Below are positions 25,131 to 33,682 of a DNA stretch of 64,000 bases, piece after piece (position 1 is the first letter of the stretch; every line of letters begins with the position of its first letter). Location: the NCBI RefSeq assembly GCF_000009765.2, contig NC_003155.5, positions 1,054,001 through 1,118,000 of the forward strand, given 5' to 3'. The notes below the pieces were generated by a model. That model had not been told where the DNA came from. It searched no databases and saw only the letters and a list, made by a program, of their open reading frames with translations. Origin of the DNA: Streptomyces avermitilis MA-4680 = NBRC 14893 (GTDB taxonomy: Bacteria > Actinomycetota > Actinomycetes > Streptomycetales > Streptomycetaceae). Position numbers and translations under genes: made by a program.

Positions 25131-25155
25131 ATACCGGACAGTTTCCGCCCGGTAT
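25131..25155. promoter_or_regulatory. Operator-like palindrome ATACCGG-N11-CCGGTAT
   Basis: Perfect 7-bp arms in the 107-bp gap between the divergent VOC gene and WYL regulator, 19 bp before the regulator start. Likely an autoregulatory site of the WYL protein. Confidence 0.6.
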
Positions 25156-25173
25156 CCGAGGCAGACTTCGTGG

Positions 25174-26226
25174 GTGACTACATCGACCGCCCGAGTGCTG
25201 GCCCTGCTGGAGATCCTTCAGGAAGGCGGCATCCGCACCGTCCCTGACCTGGCCGCCCGCCTGAACGTCGACGAACGCACTGTCCGCCGTTACGTCGGAC
25301 ACCTGCTGGATCTCGGTGTGCCCGTCGACTCGGTACGTGGCCGTTACGGCGGCTACCGGCTCGCTCCTGGCTATCGGATGCCGCCGCTGATGCTGACCGA
25401 CGAAGAGGCCCTGGCCATTCTGCTCGGCCTCCTGGCCGGGCAAAGGGCCGGTCTGGTCACCACGTCGGCCGCGGCGAGCGAGAGTGCCGCGGCGAAACTG
25501 CGGCGGGTACTGCCCAAAGCCCTCGGGCGGCGGCTGGAGTCGCTGCTGGAGACGGCCGACTTCACGGCGCGTCCCCGTTCCGGCACCGCACCGGAAGCAG
25601 GTGTCCTGCTCGACCTCGCCGAGGCCGCACGTCATCGGCGGCCGGTGGCGATCAGCTACACCGACCGAAAGGGCCGCGGCAGCGACCGCACCGTCCTGCC
25701 CTACGGTCTCGTGGCGCATTCCGGACGGTGGTACCTGACCGGCGCCGACCCGGCCGGCGGCGAGGTACGCACCTTCCGCCTGGACCGGATCGCTGCCATG
25801 ACCGTGCAGTCCGGTTCGTTCGTCGTCCCGGCGGGATTCGACCCGGCGGCCACAGTGCTGGAAAGCCTCGCGCACACGCCGTGGACCCACGAGGTGTCTT
25901 TGCGCATTCAGGACAGCGTCCAGCACATCCGCAGCCGTCTCCCGGCGGACATCGCGACCCTGTCCGTGATCCCGGCCACGGCCACACCCGACGACGCCAA
26001 CCTGGCCGATACCGGCGATACCTCGTCCGACGGCCCAAGTGCCCTCGCGGCAGCCGACGAACGCGTCGGATGGGTCCACGTCGGGATCCGGGCCGAACGG
26101 CTGGACTGGATTCCCCCCGTACTCGCCGCCCTCGACCGCCCATTCGTCATCGAACGCCCCGCCGCCCTGCGCGATCTCGTGCGCGCGCTCGCCCGCCGCC
26201 TGGATGAGCACGCCACTGCCGGCTAG
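25174..26226 (+). CDS. HTH/WYL-domain transcriptional regulator
   Basis: A 350-residue YafY-type regulator. The N-terminal winged HTH (RVLALLEILQEGGIRTVPDL, then ERTVRRYVGHLLDLGVPVDS) is followed by a linker and a WYL domain (about 150-230, with AISYTDRKGRGSDRTVLPYG and RWYLTGAD). A WCX-like C-terminal part ends the protein. WYL domains bind nucleic-acid-derived or small ligands. GTG at 25174 is used. Its target is probably the divergent VOC gene. Confidence 0.92.
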   Translation: MTTSTARVLALLEILQEGGIRTVPDLAARLNVDERTVRRYVGHLLDLGVPVDSVRGRYGGYRLAPGYRMPPLMLTDEEALAILLGLLAGQRAGLVTTSAAASESAAAKLRRVLPKALGRRLESLLETADFTARPRSGTAPEAGVLLDLAEAARHRRPVAISYTDRKGRGSDRTVLPYGLVAHSGRWYLTGADPAGGEVRTFRLDRIAAMTVQSGSFVVPAGFDPAATVLESLAHTPWTHEVSLRIQDSVQHIRSRLPADIATLSVIPATATPDDANLADTGDTSSDGPSALAAADERVGWVHVGIRAERLDWIPPVLAALDRPFVIERPAALRDLVRALARRLDEHATAG

Positions 26227-26295
26227 CGCCGTAGCAGGCAACGTTCGCTCTATTGCTCTTGGCAGGCGATGGGTTGTCAAGACAGACTGCCCGGC

Positions 26296-26958
26296 ATGGA
26301 GTTGATCGCACGGGGGCGGGAAGCCGATGTGTTTGCCCTGGACGAGTCCAGGGTGCTGCGACGGTATCGGTACGAGGGGCGGCCAACCGATCTGGAATCA
26401 CGCTTGATGGCTCACCTGACTGCGTGTGGGTATCCGGTGCCGAAGGTGTACGAGGTCAGTGACAGCGACCTGGTGCTTGAGCGGCTGACCGGACCGACGA
26501 TGCTGGAGGCCCTGGCACAGCGCCCGTGGCGGGTGCGTGGGCTCGGTCGAATGCTGGGCGACCTCCACGATCGACTCCATGGGCTGCCGGCACCGGCATG
26601 GCTGCCCAAGCGGTTCGGCACTGGAGGAGATGACCGGGTGCTGCACCTGGACTTGCATCCAGGCAACGTCATTCTGACCGGGCGCGGCCCCGTGGTGATC
26701 GACTGGAGCAATGCGGGCGCTGGTGATCCCGCTGCCGATGTGGCGATGACCATGGTGACCGTCGGCAGCGCCGACGTCCCCGGGCTCGCCGCACGTCTGG
26801 GGCGGGGGCTACTTCTGCGAGCTATCCAGGACGGCTGCGCAACTGATCCCACCCCGCGGGTCCAGGAGGCGGTCAACGCCAAGCTGGCCGACCCGAATCT
26901 CACAACCACAGAGGCAGCGTGGTTGCGAAACCGTGCTGCTGTCTCTGCCGGTCCCTGA
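26296..26958 (+). CDS. Aminoglycoside-phosphotransferase-like kinase
   Basis: A 220-residue kinase-fold protein of the APH family, somewhat shorter than typical (250-300). The catalytic loop VLHLDLHPGNVIL and the metal-binding VIDWSNAGAGDPAADVAMT are intact. The N-terminus MELIARGREADVFALDESRV contains the nucleotide-binding start of the fold. The start at 26296 fits the domain; an ATG 27 bases earlier is possible. Many relatives phosphorylate small hydroxylated molecules; there is no sign that it confers antibiotic resistance. Confidence 0.88.
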   Translation: MELIARGREADVFALDESRVLRRYRYEGRPTDLESRLMAHLTACGYPVPKVYEVSDSDLVLERLTGPTMLEALAQRPWRVRGLGRMLGDLHDRLHGLPAPAWLPKRFGTGGDDRVLHLDLHPGNVILTGRGPVVIDWSNAGAGDPAADVAMTMVTVGSADVPGLAARLGRGLLLRAIQDGCATDPTPRVQEAVNAKLADPNLTTTEAAWLRNRAAVSAGP

Positions 26959-27463
26959 AACCGGCGCGGGCACCAGCACTGGACGAGGTCGCCGTGTCCG
27001 GCGCTGACGCGGTGACTTGCCCACGGAGGGCCTGACGCGGGCGGGTGCATCGGCCGGGCTGCTGGTCCAGGGGCAGGCCGTTGCGGTCGCCGAGGAGGTG
27101 GATTTTCGACTCGAGTGCTCGGAAGTAGGCGACGCTCCCTGCTTTGATGCGCTCCAGGTCAGCCACAGCCCATCGTGCCGGCGAACGAGCACGGTTGCGC
27201 CGTTCCGACATCCACGAGTGAGGCCAACGGCGCCGAACGCCAGAGCTCCTGCACAGTCGGGCATGACCAGCGTGGCCGGATGGTTTCCCGGCGGTGCCGA
27301 GAAGAGATCGAACTCCTGAGGCGGTGCTCAGCTCGGTGCAACGGTAGGGAGCCACCGGAGATCCACCGGGGCGGTCATGGGCTCAAGTCGAGCTGTGTGA
27401 TGATGCATAAAAAATGGCCGGCCCTGGGGAGGGCCCGCGTGCGCGAGAAGGGCGGGGCCCGTC
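26959..27463. other. Intergenic region with a possible gene fragment on the minus strand
   Basis: No intact gene is visible. On the minus strand near 27150-27030 a stretch reads VADLERIKAGSVAYFRALES then KIHLLGDRNGLPLDQQPGR, which looks coding but lacks a start context and a recognisable family. A short AT-rich run (TGATGCATAAAAAATGG, near 27400) precedes the next gene. Confidence 0.35.
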
Positions 27464-28558
27464 GTGGGCAAGGGTGGGGAGTCCATACCGGACGAAGAGT
27501 GGGAGCGCTTCCTTCGCGAAGCCGAAGCGGGGACCGAGGGCGCGCCCGAGGAGCCGTCGGCGCGAGCCCGCATGGCGGCGCGGCGCCGGGAGGAGACCGA
27601 CCGACCGGAGCCGAGGCGGAGTCATCAACCGGCCCGGCGGCAAAGAGGCAAGGGCTGGTACGCGATCGGTCTGCTGGCTGCGGTCGCCCTGCTGGTCGTG
27701 GCTCTGGATCCAGGGCGGGTGACTGGATGGTTCGGCGGCGGGGGTGGCGAGAGTTCGCCGCTCGCCGTGGAATCGGAACGCCCGGATCAACCGCCACCGA
27801 CGGAAGCAGCAGCCCAACAAGCGACCTTGGAGGAGCCGTTCAAGGGGTCGCCCGCGGCGCAGTGGGGTGACGGGACGGATGGGATCGGTCTGCCCAAGCC
27901 ACAGGCGACCGGCTGGATGAGCAAGGCACAGGTCGCACAAGCACTCGAGAGGACCCGGGACTTCCTCAACGCGTCCAGTCTGGATCCTGGCGTGCTGCGC
28001 GGGGACAAGCCGAAGAAGGCGATCGCGTTGATCAATCCTCATCAGCAGGATGTCCAGGACTACCTGGCGACCGCGTTCCGTTCGCCAAGCCGTGAGAACG
28101 ATCCTCGGCTGCTGTTCAGTCGGTTCGAGAAGGCGAAAGTGCGGCTTGTCGGGGATGTGGTCAAGACACGAGGGCGGATCACCTACCGAGAAGGCAAGCG
28201 CGGTGCGGTCGAGGTGACCACCGACGTCACGTACGTATATCCGGTCGTACGCGCTGCAGCGGGAAGCGACGAAGTCGCGCGCACGATCGTGCGCCGTGAG
28301 GTCGTGATGAGTTGGGACGACCCGGCGAAGGTCGTCATCGAGCCGGGTACGTTCTCCCTCGTCTCCTACAAGGTGGACACCACCAACGGCGGCTGCGATA
28401 CCCTCACCGGCTACCTCACCCCCAAGTTCGATGCGGAGCGCGCGACTTCGAGCCCAGGAGACGGCCCCGAGGTCGACCCCTACAACCGGAGCAAGTCGAT
28501 GGAGACGCGCATGCGAGAGGCCGGCGATGCGGGGTGCGGAACGGCCACCCGATCATGA
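27464..28558 (+). CDS. Membrane-anchored protein of unknown function
   Basis: A 364-residue protein with a charged cytoplasmic N-terminus (about 60 residues, Glu/Arg-rich), a single membrane helix (WYAIGLLAAVALLVVAL, about 65-81), a Gly/Pro-rich linker and an extracytoplasmic domain. The outer domain has KAQVAQALERTRDFLNASSL and ends with a Cys pair (NGGCDTLTGYL and DAGCGTATRS) that could form a disulfide. Similar proteins occur in many Streptomyces, but I know no function. GTG at 27464 is used. Confidence 0.8.
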   Translation: MGKGGESIPDEEWERFLREAEAGTEGAPEEPSARARMAARRREETDRPEPRRSHQPARRQRGKGWYAIGLLAAVALLVVALDPGRVTGWFGGGGGESSPLAVESERPDQPPPTEAAAQQATLEEPFKGSPAAQWGDGTDGIGLPKPQATGWMSKAQVAQALERTRDFLNASSLDPGVLRGDKPKKAIALINPHQQDVQDYLATAFRSPSRENDPRLLFSRFEKAKVRLVGDVVKTRGRITYREGKRGAVEVTTDVTYVYPVVRAAAGSDEVARTIVRREVVMSWDDPAKVVIEPGTFSLVSYKVDTTNGGCDTLTGYLTPKFDAERATSSPGDGPEVDPYNRSKSMETRMREAGDAGCGTATRS

Positions 28559-28826
28559 ACGGCAGTTGTAGGGGCGCCGTCGCGAGCGCCGTGATACCGC
28601 CGCCCGGGCCAGCGGAATCTCTTAGTGATCGAGCGATGATCGGTCGTGGCGACGGACCCGCGAGGGCGCTTTGCCGTCGGGGGGCTGAGTAGTGCCCCAC
28701 GCGCTCGGCCGAGAATTGACAGTTCGTTACTCGCTACCACTCGGTTCTCTGGTATGTCTGGCCGAAACGGTCGAAACCTGACAGGGCACACATGCCACAC
28801 GCTTCCGAATTCCGGACCAAGACATA

Positions 28827-28857
28827 TTTGCGTTGGAGCGCAGTCCAACTCCTAGGT
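28827..28857 (+). promoter_or_regulatory. MerR-type promoter of the aldo/keto reductase gene
   Basis: A -35 like TTGCGT (28827-28832) and a -10 like TAGGTT (28852-28857) are 19 bp apart, and the spacer contains the palindrome GTTGGA-N6-TCCAAC (28831-28848). Overlong 19-bp spacers with a central palindrome are the hallmark of promoters controlled by MerR-family activators. Transcription would begin about 2-5 bases before the ATG, giving a nearly leaderless mRNA. Confidence 0.7.
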
Positions 28858-28865
28858 TCGGAAGC

Positions 28866-29876
28866 ATGCGATACATCAAACTCGGAACGACCGGACTGGA
28901 AGTCTCCGCCATCACCCTCGGCTGCATGAGCTTCGGCGAGCCGGACCGGGGCGGCGAGCCCTGGTCGCTGGGCGCGGACGCCAGTCGGGACATCATCAAG
29001 CAGGCCCTCGAGGGCGGCGTCAACTTCCTCGACACGGCCAATGGGTACAGCGCCGGAAGCAGCGAGGAGATCGTCGGCCAGGCGGTCAAGGACTTCACCC
29101 GGCGCGAGGAGGTCGTTCTCTCCACCAAGGTCTGGATGCGGATGCGCCCCGGCCCGAACGGCGCCGGGCTGTCCCGCAAGGCGATCTTCGCCGAGCTCGA
29201 CGCCTCCCTGAAGCGACTGGGGACCGACTACATCGACCTGTACCAGATCCACCGCTGGGACTACGACACCCCGATCGAGGAAACCCTCGAGGCGCTGCAC
29301 GACGCGGTCAAGTCCGGGAAGGTCCGCTACATCGGAGCCTCTTCCATGTACGCCTGGCAGTTCGCCAAGGCCCTGTACCTGGCGGACCTGAACGGCTGGA
29401 CCCGGTTCGCGTCGATGCAGGACCACTACAACCTCATCCACCGAGAAGCAGAGCGGGAGATGATCCCGCTCTGCGCCGACCAGGGCATCGGCGTGATCCC
29501 GTGGAGCCCGCTGGCGCGGGGCAGGCTGACGCGGGCCCGGGACACCGCCACGGCGCGTGCCGAGACCGACGCGGGCGGCAAGATCCTCTACCGCGACGAG
29601 GACCAGGCAGTGGCCGAGCGCGTCCACGAGATCGCGGGCAAGCGGGGTCTGTCCCCGGCCCAGGTCGCCCTGGCCTGGGTCATGCGCAACCCGGCGGTGA
29701 CCTCGCCCATCGTCGGGGTCACCAAGCCGGCCCAGCTGGCCGACGCGGTCGCCGCGGTGGACGTCGAACTCGACGAAGACGAGGCCGCCTACTTGGAGGA
29801 GCCCTACCAGCCGCACGAGGCCGCCTACCTGGAGGAGTCCTTCTACAAGCGGCAGCCTGTGGCGGGCTCCCGGTAG
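28866..29876 (+). CDS. Aldo/keto reductase
   Basis: A 336-residue TIM-barrel oxidoreductase beginning MRYIKLGTTGLEVSAITLGC. Catalytic residues of the family are present: Asp and Tyr in DTANGYSAGSSEE, Lys in LSTKVWMR and His in YQIHRWDYD. It uses NADPH to reduce aldehydes or ketones. The start is set by homology and by the MerR-type promoter immediately in front. The C-terminus carries a short direct duplication (EAAYLEE appears twice, 12 residues apart), probably a local slippage event. No MerR regulator gene is adjacent. Confidence 0.94.
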   Translation: MRYIKLGTTGLEVSAITLGCMSFGEPDRGGEPWSLGADASRDIIKQALEGGVNFLDTANGYSAGSSEEIVGQAVKDFTRREEVVLSTKVWMRMRPGPNGAGLSRKAIFAELDASLKRLGTDYIDLYQIHRWDYDTPIEETLEALHDAVKSGKVRYIGASSMYAWQFAKALYLADLNGWTRFASMQDHYNLIHREAEREMIPLCADQGIGVIPWSPLARGRLTRARDTATARAETDAGGKILYRDEDQAVAERVHEIAGKRGLSPAQVALAWVMRNPAVTSPIVGVTKPAQLADAVAAVDVELDEDEAAYLEEPYQPHEAAYLEESFYKRQPVAGSR

Positions 29877-29882
29877 TCCGGG

Positions 29883-30100
29883 CTACCGCCGGGCCTTCGA
29901 CGAGTCCTTGGCCCCGGCCTTCACAGCCCTGTGGTCGGCCCGGCGGTGCTTGCGGGCGGTCGCGCGCAACTGCATGATCCGCGCGCTGCCCGCCAGCGTG
30001 GTGAGCAGGATGCCCCCACCGCGGCCAGCAGCAGGGCCACGCGCAGCGGGACGTGCCCGTGGGCATCGAAGTAGCTGACGTCCACCGACTGCTCCTGAGT
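29883..30100 (-). pseudogene. C-terminal fragment of a small LapA-like membrane protein, frameshifted
   Basis: The minus strand reads QEQSVDVSYFDAHGHVPLRV then ALLLAAVG, and after a one-base shift GGILLTTLAGSARIMQLRAT then ARKHRRADHRAVKAGAK and a stop. This matches the membrane helix and basic tail of Streptomyces LapA-domain (DUF1049) proteins. The shift is at a five-C run (30013-30017) where six are expected. The N-terminus is also missing, with a TAA in frame just upstream. Confidence 0.65.
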
Positions 30101-30112
30101 TTGGTCAATTGG

Positions 30113-30307
30113 TTAACTTGATGGCCCTCTTGCCGTACTGATCCGTGTCGCGATCTGGCTGAAGCTGGGCATGCCGAGATCGATCACTTGGTGTTGACGG
30201 ACCTGCTCTGCGTCAAGCTGGGTGATCTTCTCCTCTGCGCTGGCCAGGCTGACTTGCAGTCCCTCGATCTCACCGAGCCATCCCTCCTGTTCGGCTTCGG
30301 TGATTCG
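30113..30307 (-). pseudogene. C-terminal fragment of a site-specific recombinase, copy 1
   Basis: A 64-codon open tail reads RITEAEQEGWLGEIEGLQVS then LASAEEKITQLDAEQ and VIDLGMPSFSQIA. It is clearly related to the tail of copy 2 (30639-31021), with EREGWLGEVEGLQVSL and VVDLGIP at the same spacing. These tails belong to Streptomyces phage-integrase-like recombinases. No catalytic part remains. Confidence 0.65.
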
Positions 30308-30309
30308 GG

Positions 30310-30655
30310 CGGCTCTAGGCGCTCGGAGTGCTGGCGCGCGGTGTTGAGGTCGGCCGCCCAGATCGCGTCACCCGCGGCATGCTGAATTTCCTGGGCGAGT
30401 TCACGCAGACCCTCGTTATGGACCCGAGCTGCCAAGAGTTGAAGTTGGAGCAGAGCCTCCGACCAGCCTTCAGCCGTTGGTGTCTCCCACTCGCGGGTAG
30501 GCCACGAGCCTGATTCGTGGAACTCGATGAGCATCCGGTCAAGTTCTTCGTAGACGGCCTTGAACAGGTTCGAGCAAGACGGACGTAATGAAGGAGCCGA
30601 GTAGGACCCCCACGAAGCCGAAGATCGCAGAAGCCGTTTCAGCAGTCTCCCTTTG
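30310..30655 (-). pseudogene. Frameshifted small membrane-protein gene between recombinase fragments
   Basis: One frame holds a membrane helix (ETASAIFGFVGVLLGSFITS), the next holds NLFKAVYEELDRMLIEFHES then GSWPTREWETPTAEGWSEAL and DAIWAADLNTARQHSERLE. Together they resemble a helix-plus-soluble-domain protein found beside recombinase genes in Streptomyces. The shift is near 30570. Confidence 0.5.
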
Positions 30656-31021
30656 CTGTTGAGTCCTTCGCGCCTCTGGATGGGGTGGGAATGCCGAGGT
30701 CGACGACGGCGTGACTGCCGCGGCGGCGGTCGAGCTGGGCAAGTTTCTCCTCTGCTCCGGTGAGGCTGACCTGGAGTCCCTCGACTTCGCCCAGCCAGCC
30801 TTCGCGCTCGGCTTCGTCGATGCGCGCGATGAGGTTGTCGCGGATGTCGACGAGCCCTGTCCGTTGGGCCGGATCCGGTCGGAGGAGTGAGCATCTGACA
30901 CAAGCGTGCTCATGAACACAAGGGGATCCGAAGGCGCGAGCGCAGGTGCCGATGGACACCTTCCGCTTCTCGAAGTGGGCGAGGAAAGCGTCCCACTCCT
31001 CCTCGGTCGGGGTTCGGTAGC
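30639..31021 (-). pseudogene. C-terminal fragment of a site-specific recombinase, copy 2
   Basis: About 125 codons without a start read YRTPTEEEWDAFLAHFEKRK then VSIGTCARAFGSPCVHEHAC, VRCSLLRPDP, RDNLIARIDEAEREGWLGEV and VVDLGIPTPS. The Cys/His cluster CARAFGSPCVHEHACVRC could bind zinc. This is the tail found in Streptomyces integrase-like recombinases; the catalytic core is absent. The fragment begins exactly next to the stop of the hydrolase gene at 31023. Confidence 0.7.
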
Positions 31022-31022
31022 C

Positions 31023-32564
31023 TCAGGACATGCTGCCCCGGCACACCGTCCCCGGGGCCGGGGTGCGGCCCGTGCGGAGGTAGTGGTCGACCGTCTCCTT
31101 GACGCAGCGGTTCTGCGGGTAGGTGCCGTGGCCCTCCTCCTCGGCCGTCAGGAGGACGCCGACGCCGTCGCCCAGGGCGCGGGCCATGTGGCGGGCGCCG
31201 GGGTAGGGGGTGATCGGGTCGCCGGTGCCGCCGACCACCAGGACGGGGGCCGCGCCGTCGGCGTTCACCTGGAGCGTGGTGCGCTCGCCGTCGAACGGCC
31301 AGTCGTAACAGAGGTAGACGCCGGTGGACCAGGCAGCGCCGAAGACGGGTGAGGCGGCTGTGACGCGGGCCTTGTCCCGGTCGAGACGTTCGAAGTCCGG
31401 GCGCAGGCTGGAGTCCGCGCAGGTGATCGCGGTCCGGGCGGCGTGGCTGTCGTCGCGTGGGGTCGCCGCTCGGTCGGCGGAGCCGATGTCGTCCGCGCTC
31501 TTGCTCAGCGGACGGCCGTCGCTGTGGTCGATCAGCGCGGTCAGAGCCTTGGCGAGCGGCGCCCAGCCGTCCGTGCCGAGGCGGAGATGCTCGCTGACTG
31601 CGTGCGCGAGGTCGTCGGCGTCGAGGTTCCTTCCGCCGCCGGCCGGGGCGGGCTTCTTCTTCAGACGGTCGGCCAGGCGCGCCATGCGTCGAGCGGCCTC
31701 CTCGGGCCCGTCGCCGGTCGGGCAGTGGCGGATACGGGCAGCGCAGTGCGCGGCGAACCGGTCGAACGCCGCCTGGACCGCCTTGACCTGCGACACCTGC
31801 TCCTCGTCGAGGTCCTCGGTCGGATCGACGGATGCTTCGAGGACGAGCCGTCCGACGTGCGACGGGTACAGGTGGGCGTAGACCGCGCCGAGCGCCGTTC
31901 CGTACGAGACGCCGAAGTAGTGCAGCCGCTCGTCGCCGAGGAGGTAGCGCATCAGGTCGAGGTCGCGCGCGGTGTGCGAGGTGCCGATGTACGGGAGGAG
32001 CGCCCCGGAGTGCTCGGCGCAGGCGTCGGCCCCGTCGTCCGCGGTCTTCCCGCAGCGCACGGGGATGGTCGCGCCGACGCCGCGCGGGTCGAAGGAGACC
32101 AGGTCGTAGCGGTCGAGGAGCGGCTCGTACTGGTTGAGGAACTCGGGCAGTCCGCTCACGCCGGACACGCCGGGGCCGCCGAAGTTGAGGACGAGCGAGC
32201 CGATGCGCCGGGCGTTCGGGCCGGTGGCCTTGCGGCGGATCAGGGCGACGTCGATCGTCCTGCCGTCCGGTTTCCGGTAGTCGAGGGGGGCCTTCATGGT
32301 GGCGCAGTCGTAGCCCGTGCGCGCGGTGGGCGGCGAGGTGCAGCGGGACCAGCGGAGGTGCTGGCCGGTGGTGAGCGCGGTGGGCAGACCGGCGGGCGGG
32401 TTGCTCGCGGTGAACTCCGTACGCGGCTCCGCATCTCGGCCGCGAGCGTCGTGCTGGAGCCAGGCGCTGACGGCCCCGATCGCGACGAGGACGACCACGG
32501 CGATGATGCGCGCGCCGACCGAGAGGCCCGGTTCGCGGCTTCGTATCGGATGTGCGTCACTCAT
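31023..32564 (-). CDS. Secreted or membrane-anchored alpha/beta-hydrolase, tripeptidyl aminopeptidase family
   Basis: A 513-residue protein with an N-terminal membrane anchor or signal (RIIAVVVLVAIGAVSAWL) and the Tap/SlpE-type hydrolase fold: LVLNFGGPGVSGVSGL, DLVSFDPRGVGATIPV, nucleophile FGVSYGTALGAVYAHLYP, acid GGTGDPITPYPGA and His in EEEGHGTYPQNRCV. These enzymes remove tripeptides or dipeptides from exported proteins. ATG at 32564 has a GGGGA site. It is a distant paralogue of the frameshifted gene at 11315-12798, and its frame is intact. Confidence 0.9.
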   Translation of the reverse strand: MSDAHPIRSREPGLSVGARIIAVVVLVAIGAVSAWLQHDARGRDAEPRTEFTASNPPAGLPTALTTGQHLRWSRCTSPPTARTGYDCATMKAPLDYRKPDGRTIDVALIRRKATGPNARRIGSLVLNFGGPGVSGVSGLPEFLNQYEPLLDRYDLVSFDPRGVGATIPVRCGKTADDGADACAEHSGALLPYIGTSHTARDLDLMRYLLGDERLHYFGVSYGTALGAVYAHLYPSHVGRLVLEASVDPTEDLDEEQVSQVKAVQAAFDRFAAHCAARIRHCPTGDGPEEAARRMARLADRLKKKPAPAGGGRNLDADDLAHAVSEHLRLGTDGWAPLAKALTALIDHSDGRPLSKSADDIGSADRAATPRDDSHAARTAITCADSSLRPDFERLDRDKARVTAASPVFGAAWSTGVYLCYDWPFDGERTTLQVNADGAAPVLVVGGTGDPITPYPGARHMARALGDGVGVLLTAEEEGHGTYPQNRCVKETVDHYLRTGRTPAPGTVCRGSMS

Positions 32565-32725
32565 CGAAATCCCCGCGCTCCCGCCCCTGGACGCCCGCCC
32601 CGTGCCCGCATGCCCGGACCCGTGATCGTCCGATCGTCGAATGAGTGCAGGGTACAAGCCGCCTCCGACAGCACGGCTCGCGAGAGTGCCCATGGCGGAC
32701 CCGCTCGTACGGGGGCGCGGACCGC

Positions 32726-33349
32726 TTACGGGGCAGCGGGCGCAGCACGGCCTGGTCCTCGGTGTCGCGCGGGTGACTGGATGGCGTACACATCTCCGAT
32801 ACGGTCGTCGCCGCGCCGACGCTGTCGCCATTCTTCGTGAGCCCGGAACACCATGACGGACACCTGTGAAGCAGGCTGCCAGTGCCGTGTGAAGGTCGGA
32901 GCATTCACGTCCGGGGCGTCTTCCAGGGGTGCACCGTGCTTCCCCAGCAGCCGCTCCAGTTTGTCGAACCGGAGGTGGCGGTCGAAGCGCCCGTACCGGT
33001 CGCGAATTGCCCTGTTGACGATGCTGCCGCCCGAGTACGACAGCCGGTGCACCTGCAAGGTGAAGTGGTGCCCCTCCCAAGGATGGTCCGGTGTTTCCCG
33101 AATCCAGAAGAACTCAGCCATTCCGTAGTCGCGCCACATGCTGTGGTCGTCAAGGGAGTTCTCGGCGAAATCGGAACCCAGCATCGCGGTCACCCGGTCG
33201 GGACTGTCCGTCGGATGGGCACCGAGCACCGTTCCGGAGGCGACCACGTCCATGTAGAACGCAAGGGAATGCGGAGTCAACTGGCCTTCCTTGACGGGGC
33301 GCCGGGTATCAGAAGCGACGGCCTCAGCATATGCGACCGGGGACGCCAC
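32726..33349 (-). CDS. Conserved hypothetical protein
   Basis: A 207-residue protein with well-conserved-looking central blocks (SLAFYMDVVASGTVLGAHPT, DRVTAMLGSDFAENSLDDHS, MWRDYGMAEFFW, IRDRYGRFDRHLRFDKLERL). No signal peptide or membrane helix. The sequence recalls small Streptomyces proteins found near polymorphic toxins or alone; I cannot name the family. The Arg/Ala/Pro-rich C-terminus (SPARHRGPGRAAPAAP) may be read-through past a lost stop. The start could be at 33349 or at an internal ATG. Confidence 0.7.
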   Translation of the reverse strand: MASPVAYAEAVASDTRRPVKEGQLTPHSLAFYMDVVASGTVLGAHPTDSPDRVTAMLGSDFAENSLDDHSMWRDYGMAEFFWIRETPDHPWEGHHFTLQVHRLSYSGGSIVNRAIRDRYGRFDRHLRFDKLERLLGKHGAPLEDAPDVNAPTFTRHWQPASQVSVMVFRAHEEWRQRRRGDDRIGDVYAIQSPARHRGPGRAAPAAP

Positions 33350-33612
33350 GAAGATCCGCCGGACAGGCCCTGGTCGACAGGAGCGCTTCGCTCACCCTGC
33401 CCTCACAGTCCCCCCTCGGCATCTCGCGCACCATGCCTCATCGCGCCACCGGCAGCACATTGCGTCGTACCACTCCTGCCACACCCGCCCGTCTCAGTTT
33501 CCGTCTCATCCAGCTCCGTTCACGGTCGTCCAGGCGAGACACAGTCACACCGCACCGCACCGCACCCTGAACCGGCGGCACGTGCTCGCCACCCGTCCCG
33601 CCGCTGCTCTGA

Positions 33613-33639
33613 TGTCACAGACGGCGGGGCTGTCTCGTC
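33613..33639 (+). promoter_or_regulatory. ECF41-type promoter (TGTCACA-N16-CGTC)
   Basis: TGTCACA at 33613-33619 and CGTC at 33636-33639 are separated by 16 bases, the published consensus for ECF41 sigma factors. It lies 44 bases before the epimerase that is co-transcribed with an ECF41 sigma gene, so the unit is very likely autoregulated. The rest of the gap 33350-33682 holds no gene. Confidence 0.8.
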
Positions 33640-33682
33640 TCAGGTCTCGGAGACGAACTTCGGGAACAGGAAGGTGATGGTC

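Noticed and set aside
24427..26280. 617-codon open frame on the minus strand
   Set aside because: It runs antisense to the WYL regulator and overlaps the VOC gene in another frame; its sequence is Arg/Gly-rich without any motif, as expected for the opposite strand of GC-rich genes.
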